A DNA stretch of 5,033 bases from an uncultured Planctomycetaceae bacterium. GTDB taxonomy: Bacteria; Planctomycetota; Planctomycetia; Pirellulales; UBA1268. The stretch covers positions 1 to 5,033 of the forward strand of contig CAJAYZ010000905.1 in assembly GCA_903949225.1 (NCBI GenBank), written 5' to 3'. Shown piece by piece: positions 1-5,033 of this stretch. A program made the position numbers and the translations under genes. Numbering within the stretch: position 1 is the first letter of the stretch; each line of letters starts with the position of its first letter. The notes beneath the pieces were generated by a model, which worked only from the letters and a program-made list of their open reading frames with translations, made no database searches and had not been told where the DNA came from.

Positions 1-17
1 AGCCGGCCGCAGAGTGA
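1..17 (+). CDS. Possible 3' end of a plus-strand gene entering from the left (partial)
   Basis: The third plus-strand frame reads Pro-Ala-Ala-Glu and then a TGA at 15-17. A strong plus-strand terminator follows 38 bases later at 56-96, so some plus-strand transcript must end here and this TGA is a natural candidate for its stop codon. Only about four codons are visible, so neither the protein nor the frame can be confirmed. The second plus-strand frame is also open across this stretch, but it runs on antisense to the radical SAM gene and looks like a shadow. Confidence 0.2.
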
Positions 18-55
18 CCGGGGCGCCGCCACGGCGTGTGGCCCGGTCGTTCCAG

Positions 56-96
56 GCTGCCGGGGGTGTTTTCGCTCACCCCCGGCAGCTTTTTTT
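56..96 (+). terminator. Rho-independent terminator for a plus-strand unit to the left
   Basis: A perfect 13-bp GC-rich stem (56-68 paired with 77-89) closes an 8-nt loop TTTTCGCT and is followed directly by seven T residues (90-96). G55 and A54 can extend the stem by pairing with the first Ts. The T run is present only on the plus strand; the minus-strand reading has no T run after the hairpin. It therefore terminates plus-strand transcription and is not clearly bidirectional. The minus-strand radical SAM gene ends at 152, so the two transcripts converge here. The hairpin would still form in a read-through minus transcript and could protect its 3' end. Confidence 0.88.
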
Positions 97-151
97 GTTG
101 TGGCCGTCGTGGTGGCCTCGAGGGCACGGGCAACCCCTCGCAGAAATCCCT

Positions 152-1789
152 TCAGGTCGTGTTGTAGGCCCGCAGCCGTCCCGCCGTCGCCTCGCGGGTG
201 AACTTGTAGAAGTGCCAGTGGGTCACGCATCGGCTCATGAACTGCGCGAAGCCGACGATCCCGCGCCTGCCGACGACGCGGTTTTTGACGAAGTGGCGGG
301 CGTAGACCGATCCGACCGAGAACAACGAGCCGTCGCGGACGAGCGTCTTCACCATCGCCCAGAGGAGGGCCAGGGCGTAGAGGAGCGTGGGAATGTGCTT
401 CCCTTCGCCCGCCTTTCGGCAGATCTCCGCCCGGCGGCTGACGTACGACGCCGAGTCGTAGACCCGCGAGGAACGCTCCAGATAGGCCTGCGGCGTGTAG
501 AGCCGGGTGACGAGATCCCAGTACCCCTGCCGGAGCTCCTCGCGCGTCATCTGCTTGGGAATGATGTTCAGGCTCGGATCGTCCAGCACGAGGCGCCCCT
601 CGCGCTCGAGACGCTCGTAGAGGGGCGTCCGCGGGATCGCCTGGAGCATTCCCACCATCGCCAGCGTGATCCCGTTGTCCTGAATGAAGCGGTACTGATC
701 CTCGAAGATCTCTTTGTCGTCACTGTCGAAGCCGACGATGAAGCCGGCGTTGATGTCGATGCCGGCTGCTTGGATCCGGGCGAGCTTGGCCTCGAGCGAA
801 TCTCCCCGCACGTTCTGAAACTTCTTCGTCTCCTGGAGCGACGCCATCCGCGGCGTCTCAATGCCGACGAAGACGCTGCGGAAGTTCGCCCGGTAGAGGA
901 GATCGAGGAGCTCCTCGTCGTTGGCCAGATCGATGCTCGCCTCGGTCGTCAGTCGGAGCGGATAGTCATACTTCTCCATCCACGGCACGATCAACTCGAG
1001 GAGCGCCTTGGCCTTCTTCTTGTCGCCGATGAAGTTGTCATCGACGATGAAGGCGGAGTGGAAGCCGGCCCGGCGGAGGTCGTCGAGCTCGGCGATCAGT
1101 TGCTCAGGCTTCTTCACCCGCGGCTTGCGGCCGTAGATCACGATGATGTCGCAGAACTCGCACTGGAACGGGCACCCGCGCGAATACTGCACGGCGGCCG
1201 AGGCGTAGCGGTCGACTTTCAGGAGGTCGAAGCGCGGCCGGGTGACCGTCGTCATGTCGGTCGGCTTCTCCTGCTCGTAGCGGGTTGCCGTCTGGATGCC
1301 GTGGGCGATATCGTTGAGGAAGCCCGGCCAGGTCGTCTCCGCCTCGCCGATGAACCTCACGTCGCACAGCTCGGCAAAGAACGCCTCGTCGACCGAGACC
1401 AGCGGCCCGCCGACGACCGTCATCGGGGGGAGCGGGGCGAGCCGCTCGAAGATCTCCCGCATCCGATCCTTCTGGACGATCATCCCCGTCACGCCGACGA
1501 TGTCGAAACGGGCTATCGACTCCCAGTCGATCTCCTCGACGTTCTCGTCGACGAGGACGACGTCGTGATCGCCGCACATCCCGGCCAACGCCGACAGCGC
1601 GCCCGAGATCATCGTGCTCCGCTTGTTGCCCGGGTACATCGGGAGGGCGAAATCGAAGCCCCAATACGAGGGCTCGAAGCGGGGATTGATGAGGCAGATC
1701 GAAAGCTTGCGGCCGGTGGCAACGGAGACCGATGCGACCCCACAGTCAGCATCGATCACGGGGAGAGAATCGGCCAGCGTCACGGACAT
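152..1789 (-). CDS. B12-binding-domain radical SAM protein, DUF4070 type (HpnP-like group)
   Basis: Predicted cytoplasmic radical SAM enzyme of 545 residues with an N-terminal cobalamin-binding-type Rossmann domain. Seen in sequence: residues about 28-160 alternate strands and helices, with SICLINPRFEP at the start, VVLVDENVEEI near 77-87, DIVGVTGMIVQ near 96-106, VVGGP near 125-129 and FIGEAE near 146-151. The radical SAM core follows, with the [4Fe-4S] motif CPFQCEFC (Cys206, Cys210, Cys213; CX3CX2C), then FIVDDNF near 247-253, VGIETP near 308-313 and GFIVGFD near 349-355. Residues about 380-530 resemble DUF4070 (ERLEREGRL, then an LY-P-Y segment near 430-436, ending HFYKF near 526-530). 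A hydrophobic stretch near 467-483 may touch the membrane. Known of the family: relatives include the hopanoid C-2 methylase HpnP and many uncharacterised proteins. Methyl transfer is thus possible, but the substrate cannot be read from sequence. The ATG at 1789 is preferred over a GTG nine codons upstream because of its ribosome site. No other gene lies in the same transcription unit inside the window. Confidence 0.92.
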   Translation of the reverse strand: MSVTLADSLPVIDADCGVASVSVATGRKLSICLINPRFEPSYWGFDFALPMYPGNKRSTMISGALSALAGMCGDHDVVLVDENVEEIDWESIARFDIVGVTGMIVQKDRMREIFERLAPLPPMTVVGGPLVSVDEAFFAELCDVRFIGEAETTWPGFLNDIAHGIQTATRYEQEKPTDMTTVTRPRFDLLKVDRYASAAVQYSRGCPFQCEFCDIIVIYGRKPRVKKPEQLIAELDDLRRAGFHSAFIVDDNFIGDKKKAKALLELIVPWMEKYDYPLRLTTEASIDLANDEELLDLLYRANFRSVFVGIETPRMASLQETKKFQNVRGDSLEAKLARIQAAGIDINAGFIVGFDSDDKEIFEDQYRFIQDNGITLAMVGMLQAIPRTPLYERLEREGRLVLDDPSLNIIPKQMTREELRQGYWDLVTRLYTPQAYLERSSRVYDSASYVSRRAEICRKAGEGKHIPTLLYALALLWAMVKTLVRDGSLFSVGSVYARHFVKNRVVGRRGIVGFAQFMSRCVTHWHFYKFTREATAGRLRAYNTT

Positions 1790-1795
1790 GATGCG

Positions 1796-1800
1796 CTCCT
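1796..1800 (-). promoter_or_regulatory. Ribosome binding site that decides the radical SAM start
   Basis: The minus strand reads AGGAG, six bases (CGCATC), then ATG at 1789-1787, which is ideal Shine-Dalgarno placement. The competing in-frame GTG at 1816-1814 has only a GGA directly abutting it, too close to work well. This supports a 545-residue product rather than 554. Confidence 0.8.
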
Positions 1801-1813
1801 GGTCCTGAAGGGA

Positions 1814-1825
1814 CACTCCGGAGTG
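1814..1825. promoter_or_regulatory. 12-bp perfect palindrome CACTCCGGAGTG, possible operator
   Basis: The sequence equals its own reverse complement over 12 bases with no spacer. It lies 13 bases upstream of the AGGAG of the radical SAM gene, in its leader. A perfect uninterrupted palindrome suits a dimeric DNA-binding protein better than an RNA hairpin, since there is no loop. In a GC-rich region of this size, one such palindrome could arise by chance at perhaps one in ten or less. An operator role is inference. Confidence 0.3.
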
Positions 1826-1879
1826 CTCATTCCGGCGCGTGAAGGGAGAGCGTAGGGAATCTTCCCCAGAGCCCCTAGG

Positions 1880-1889
1880 CCATTAATGG
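1880..1889. promoter_or_regulatory. 10-bp AT-centred palindrome CCATTAATGG, possible operator or promoter patch
   Basis: This perfect palindrome directly abuts another one, CCTAGG (1874-1879). It is among the few AT-rich spots in the divergent region. Read on the minus strand, ATTAAT (1887-1882) matches four of six bases of a TATAAT -10 box, but no good -35 lies 16-18 bases upstream. It may mark the radical SAM promoter or an operator over it; both are guesses. Confidence 0.25.
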
Positions 1890-1911
1890 GCTGTCACCTG
1901 CGGAAAAGCCG

Positions 1912-1934
1912 AAAAATCCCCGGCCGCGACGGGG
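1912..1934 (-). terminator. Terminator-like hairpin in the radical SAM leader
   Basis: On the minus strand CCCCG (1934-1930), a 7-nt loop and CGGGG (1922-1918) form a five-pair all-GC stem, followed by A and five Ts (1916-1912). This has the shape of a short intrinsic terminator. It points toward the radical SAM gene, with no minus-strand gene upstream that needs terminating. It could act as a leader attenuator if the promoter lies further upstream, or it could block antisense transcription. The stem is short and the T run modest, so chance formation is possible. Confidence 0.3.
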
Positions 1935-2065
1935 CCAGGGGCTGGATCGAGTGATTCCGGGTCGACGGCCAGGTGCGTTATTCTTGACCTCGGCAACGGC
2001 CCCGGCAGCGGCCCCCGCAAGGGCTTTGTTCGGCTCGAAGCCGTCTGCTTCCACCGCCCGCCTCT

Positions 2066-2069
2066 GGAG
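2066..2069 (+). promoter_or_regulatory. Ribosome binding site of the S9 peptidase gene
   Basis: GGAG is followed by six bases (TCAGCC) and then the ATG at 2076. The spacing is ideal and supports this start, which also places a signal peptide exactly at the N-terminus. Confidence 0.75.
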
Positions 2070-2075
2070 TCAGCC

Positions 2076-4241
2076 ATGCGTCCCGGTCTCTCTTCCCTCC
2101 TGATCATGGTGATGGTGATGGGATCGTTGTTCCTCGCCACCGGCGCCTCCTCCACAGCCGCCGAGTTAGCGGCGAAGCGCCGCATGGAAATCGAGGACCT
2201 GTTCCGTTTTCTTCGGGTTGCCGATCCGCAGATCTCCCCCGATGGGACGCAGGTCGTCTGGCAGGTGACGACGGTCAACCCCGAAGCCAATGGCAGTGCC
2301 ACGGGCTTGTGGATCGCCCCGGCCGACGGCTCGGCCCCACCCCGGGCACTGACGGTCGCCGAAGGGAAGACGAGCGACTCCCACCCACGGTGGTCGCCCG
2401 ACGGGTCAACGATCCTCTTCCAGTCCAACCGCACCGGTTCGTCGCAGCTCCATGTCGTGGCCGCAGCCGGTGGTGCCCCCGTGCGCCTCACGACCATCGC
2501 GACCGGCGCCGAGAATGCGGCCTGGAGCCCCGACGGCAGCCGGATCGTCTTCGTGTCGGCCGTCCATCCCGAATACAGCACGCTCCCCTTCGCTGAGAGT
2601 GACCGCCTCAACGCGGAGCGCGAGAAGGCGATCGCCGAGGATCCGGTGAAGGCGCGGGTTTTCACCCGTCTCTTCTTCCGCCATTGGGACGAGTATGTCG
2701 GCGACAAGCGCCGTCATCTGTTCGTCATCGATGCAACCGGCGGTGGCTGCCGCGACATCACCCCCGGCGACCGCGATGCCGCACCGACGAGCAAGACCTT
2801 CTCCGTCGCCGAGGATCACACCTTCACCCCCGATTGCCGGCATGTCGTTTTCACGGCCGTGCCAGCGGAGGGAGAGGCCTGGAGCACCGACCACAATCTC
2901 TGTCGCGTGGCCATCGATGAGCCGTCGGTGGAATGGGAGAGCCTCACCGCCACCAACAAGGCCGCCGACAGCGGGCCACGGTTCAGCCCCGACGGGAAGC
3001 GCCTCGCCTGGCGGGCGCAGAAGCGGCCCGGCTATGAGGCCGACAAGTGGGACATCCTCGTCTCCGACGTGAAGCCCGACGGCACGCTCGTCGGCAGCCC
3101 GAGAAACCTCACCGCCAAGGCCGATGTCTCCGTCGGCGAGATCGCCTGGCTCGAGGATGCGGATTTCAAGCCGTACGTCGCCTTCCTCTACGAAGAGAAG
3201 GCCTCGAGCTTCCTCGGCAAGGCGTTCCTCGACTCCCGGGGCGTGCAGTTCGACCGCTTCTGGCCCGGCGCGCTCACCGGAATCTCGACAAGCGGACACG
3301 CCGCCGCCTTCCAGGTGGTGCGGATGGACGCGCCAGCGGAAGTGTTTGTGGTTGATACGGTCGACGCCGGTGGCCGCGGCACCTCGGCGCGCATCCCGGT
3401 GAGCCGAGCCAACGAACGACTCCTCGCCGGCCTCGATCTCCCCCGCCCCCGCTCGGTGAACGTGCCGGTGGAAGGGGGCGTGGAGATGCAGATGTGGATC
3501 CTCGAGCCGCCGGGATTCGACGCCGCGAAGAAGTGGCCCGTGGTCTATCTCGTGCACGGTGGGCCGCAGGGCGCCTGGGAGGACGGCTGGAGCTACCGTT
3601 GGAACCCGGAACTGTGGGCCGCCCGCGGCTACGTCGTCGTCATGCCCAACCCGCGCGGATCGACCGGCTTCGGCCAGGCCTTCGTCGACGAGATCACCGG
3701 AGACTGGGGGGGGAAGTGCTACCGCGACCTCGTCGCCGGCCTCGATGCCACAGTGAAGCTCACCTTTGTCGATGCCGACAGAATTGCCACCGCCGGGGCG
3801 AGCTTCGGCGGATACATGATGAACTGGTTTGCCGTTAACGACATCGCCCCCCGCTTCCGCTGCCTCGTCAACCACTGCTCGGTGTGGAACTTCGAGAGCA
3901 TGTGGGGCACAACCGAGGAGCTGTGGTTTGACGAGAACGACCACGGCGGGCTCCCCTGGGAACAGCCAGGCCGCTACCGCGAGTTCAGCCCCCATGTGCG
4001 GGCGGGCGAACTCGGCCGCCACAAGACGCCGATGCTCGTGATCCACAACGATCTCGACTTCCGCTGCCCCATCGGCCAGGGGCACGAGCTCTTTTCGGCG
4101 CTCCAGCGTCAAGGTGTGGAGAGCCGGTTCGTCAACTTCCCCGACGAGGGGCACTGGGTGAACAAGCCGCGCAACGCCCGCCGCTGGCACGAGGAAGTCT
4201 TCGGGTGGATCGAGAAGCACTGCCCGCCGGGGCCACGCTGA
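2076..4241 (+). CDS. Exported S9-family serine peptidase (DPP5/acylaminoacyl-peptidase type)
   Basis: Complete 721-residue prolyl-oligopeptidase-family enzyme, expected to cleave short peptides outside the cytoplasm. Seen: a signal peptide at residues 1 to about 29 (one Arg, hydrophobic core about 5-21, small residues before a likely cut after Ala29). Next comes a beta-propeller at about 40-440 with PD40-like repeats: ISPDG near 53, WSPDG near 106, WSPDG near 150, FTPD near 250, FSPDG near 303. FRHWD at 201-205 is typical of the S9C subgroup. The alpha/beta-hydrolase domain spans about 465-715. It carries HGGP (494-497) by the oxyanion hole, GASFGGY with nucleophile Ser576, catalytic Asp661 in LDFRCP and His693 in DEGHW. 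The triad is complete, in correct order, with spacings of 85 and 32 residues. Length fits the family, so the gene looks active. Exact specificity (dipeptidyl-peptidase or acylaminoacyl-peptidase) cannot be read. It stands alone: divergent from the radical SAM gene and convergent with the DUF1552 gene 39 bases on, with no T-run terminator between. Confidence 0.95.
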   Translation: MRPGLSSLLIMVMVMGSLFLATGASSTAAELAAKRRMEIEDLFRFLRVADPQISPDGTQVVWQVTTVNPEANGSATGLWIAPADGSAPPRALTVAEGKTSDSHPRWSPDGSTILFQSNRTGSSQLHVVAAAGGAPVRLTTIATGAENAAWSPDGSRIVFVSAVHPEYSTLPFAESDRLNAEREKAIAEDPVKARVFTRLFFRHWDEYVGDKRRHLFVIDATGGGCRDITPGDRDAAPTSKTFSVAEDHTFTPDCRHVVFTAVPAEGEAWSTDHNLCRVAIDEPSVEWESLTATNKAADSGPRFSPDGKRLAWRAQKRPGYEADKWDILVSDVKPDGTLVGSPRNLTAKADVSVGEIAWLEDADFKPYVAFLYEEKASSFLGKAFLDSRGVQFDRFWPGALTGISTSGHAAAFQVVRMDAPAEVFVVDTVDAGGRGTSARIPVSRANERLLAGLDLPRPRSVNVPVEGGVEMQMWILEPPGFDAAKKWPVVYLVHGGPQGAWEDGWSYRWNPELWAARGYVVVMPNPRGSTGFGQAFVDEITGDWGGKCYRDLVAGLDATVKLTFVDADRIATAGASFGGYMMNWFAVNDIAPRFRCLVNHCSVWNFESMWGTTEELWFDENDHGGLPWEQPGRYREFSPHVRAGELGRHKTPMLVIHNDLDFRCPIGQGHELFSALQRQGVESRFVNFPDEGHWVNKPRNARRWHEEVFGWIEKHCPPGPR
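2106..2122 (+). repeat. Short ATGGTG tandem repeat in the signal-peptide core
   Basis: ATGGTG is repeated twice and followed by ATGGG, encoding the alternating Met-Val-Met-Val-Met of the hydrophobic core (residues 11-15). A gain or loss of one six-base unit would keep the frame and only lengthen or shorten the core by two residues. The internal ATGs lack a better ribosome site than the one at 2066-2069. Confidence 0.55.
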
Positions 4242-4280
4242 GATTCAACGCGCCGCCGGCCACCGGCCAGCGGTTGAGCG

Positions 4281-5033
4281 TCAAATCTCGGTGAGCCGTC
4301 CGGTGCTGTCGCCGAGCGTCGGGGCCGGGCAGCCGAGGCCGTCGAGCATGCCGAGGTAGAGATTCGTCAGCGGCGTGTTTTTCTCGTGGACGACATGCCG
4401 CCCCGGCTTGAGCACCCCGCCGCCGCCCCCGGCGACGAGGATCGGGAGATCGTCGTGGTTGTGACGATCGCCGTCACCGATGCCGCTCCCGTAGACGATC
4501 ATGCAGCGGTCGAGGAGCGAGCCATCCCCTTCGCGCGTCCGATCGAGCTTCTCGAGAAGATAGGCCAGCTGATCGATGTGGAAGCGGTTGATCCGCTGGA
4601 TCTTCGCCTGCTTCGTGGCATCGCGGCCGTGATGGGAGAGATCGTGATGCCCCTCGGGGACGCCGATGAACGAATAGCTCTTGTTGCTCCCCTCGTTGGC
4701 GAAGACGAAGGTCGAGACCCGCGTCGTGTCGGTGAGGAAGGCGAGGACGAGCATGTCGGCGAGGATCCGCAGTTGCTCCTCGTAGCGCTCCGGCGGCCCA
4801 TCGGGCCTCGCCATGCCGAGATCCTGCGGCGAGACGATGCCCTTGGAGAAACGCTCCAAACGAACCTCGAGTTCGCGCACGGCGGTGAAATACTCGTCGA
4901 TCTTGCGGCGGTCGGCGACGCCCACCACCCGATCCATCCCCCGGGCCTCTTCGCGGACGTAGTCGAGGATGCTCCGCGAGTGCTGCTCGCGCTTCACCCG
5001 GGCCTCCTCCGACTCGCCAGGCCGGCCGGCGGC
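4281..5033 (-). CDS. DUF1552 (HXXSHH-family) protein, C-terminal part; 5' end off the right edge
   Basis: The frame is open from the TGA at 4281-4283 to the window edge, giving 250 visible residues. The GTG at 4997 is internal and not a real start, because open codons with family-like content precede it. Family members are usually over 400 residues, so roughly the N-terminal 40% is missing. Seen: an Arg/Glu-rich helical stretch (SILDYVREEARG, then DEYFTAVRELEVRLERF); the family hallmark HDLSHH, matching HXXSHH (4629-4646); then a segment GSLLDR, YGSGIGDGDRHN, LPILVAGGGGG; and the usual end LGDSTGRL. Known: the family is of unknown function, abundant in Planctomycetota, members are often exported, and they are commonly encoded next to a DUF1592/DUF1588-type cytochrome-like protein. 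Inferred: such a partner may lie just right of the window, upstream in the same transcription unit. Export cannot be judged because the N-terminus is absent. Confidence 0.92.
   Translation of the reverse strand, partial: AAGRPGESEEARVKREQHSRSILDYVREEARGMDRVVGVADRRKIDEYFTAVRELEVRLERFSKGIVSPQDLGMARPDGPPERYEEQLRILADMLVLAFLTDTTRVSTFVFANEGSNKSYSFIGVPEGHHDLSHHGRDATKQAKIQRINRFHIDQLAYLLEKLDRTREGDGSLLDRCMIVYGSGIGDGDRHNHDDLPILVAGGGGGVLKPGRHVVHEKNTPLTNLYLGMLDGLGCPAPTLGDSTGRLTEI

Larger units (their letters stand above)
1790..2075. other. Divergent intergenic region between radical SAM and peptidase genes
   Basis: The 286 bases separate two genes transcribed away from each other, so both promoters are expected here. 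No convincing -35/-10 pair is visible for either direction. The best AT-rich patch is around 1880-1889. The region holds two perfect palindromes (1814-1825, 1880-1889), a minus-strand hairpin with a T run (1912-1934), a small stem CGGCT-CGA-AGCCG (2031-2043), and ribosome sites at both ends. I found no conserved riboswitch sequence, including no B12-box. Confidence 0.6.

Noticed and set aside
119..140. Stem CGAGGG/CCCTCG downstream of the radical SAM stop as its terminator
   Set aside because: It has six pairs with a 10-nt loop and no T run after it on the minus strand, so it is too weak to call.
14..1855. Plus-strand 613-codon open frame covering the radical SAM gene on the opposite strand
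   Set aside because: Its translation is low-complexity, rich in Arg, Glu, Asp, Val and Leu, with no recognisable domain. The minus strand carries the CX3CX2C motif, Rossmann patterns and a good ribosome site. Long antisense frames are expected opposite GC-biased codons.
1955..1984. Possible plus-strand promoter (TTCCGG, 18 bases, TATTCT) for the peptidase gene
   Set aside because: The -10 matches four of six bases but the -35 matches only two. Such a pair is expected by chance and planctomycete promoter consensus is uncertain.
1984..2012. TTGACC at 1984-1989 as a -35 box
   Set aside because: The bases 16-18 downstream are GC-only, with no -10-like sequence.
1790..2075. Cobalamin riboswitch in front of the B12-type radical SAM gene
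   Set aside because: I read the minus-strand leader for a B12-box-like GCCACTG core and found none.
1883..2707. Minus-strand 274-codon open frame overlapping the start of the peptidase gene
   Set aside because: It is mostly antisense to the peptidase N-terminal half, with Ser/Arg/Ala-rich composition and no domain. It also runs through the intergenic region that carries regulatory-looking elements.
2406..4220. Minus-strand 604-codon open frame antisense to the S9 peptidase
   Set aside because: It is a shadow of codon bias. The plus strand has the signal peptide, propeller repeats and the full catalytic triad.
1..5033. A new multi-gene defence, mobile or biosynthetic system
   Set aside because: The genes alternate in strand, belong to separate known families and share no visible link. 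There are no transposase, integrase, terminal repeats, CRISPR repeats or RNA genes.

Overview
The window is GC-rich (about two thirds G+C by eye) and holds two complete protein genes plus the 3' part of a third. The best taxonomic clue is the gene at the right edge. It belongs to the HXXSHH/DUF1552 family, which is greatly expanded in Planctomycetota. An exported S9 peptidase and a B12-type radical SAM enzyme of the DUF4070 group fit the same source, so I infer a planctomycete chromosome. The placement rests on gene families only.

Layout, left to right: (1) Bases 1-150 hold the tail of a plus-strand transcription unit lying mostly off the left edge, closed by a textbook intrinsic terminator (56-96). 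(2) Bases 152-1789, minus strand, encode a cobalamin-binding-domain radical SAM protein (545 aa) with an intact CX3CX2C iron-sulfur motif. (3) Bases 1790-2075 are a divergent intergenic region with two perfect palindromes and one hairpin-plus-T-run, all upstream of the radical SAM gene. (4) Bases 2076-4241, plus strand, encode a secreted S9 prolyl-oligopeptidase-type serine peptidase (721 aa) with signal peptide, beta-propeller and complete Ser-Asp-His triad. (5) A 39-bp convergent gap. (6) Bases 4281-5033, minus strand, encode the C-terminal 250 residues of a DUF1552 protein that continues off the right edge.

The three genes alternate in strand (-, +, -), so none share an operon inside the window, and nothing in the sequence ties them into one pathway. 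The peptidase probably degrades peptides outside the cytoplasm. The radical SAM enzyme modifies an unknown substrate. The DUF1552 gene most likely belongs to a unit running in from the right. I see no mobile element, CRISPR array, tRNA or rRNA, and no evidence of a new multi-gene system. The points most worth a second look are the unassigned radical SAM substrate and the structured leader in front of that gene.
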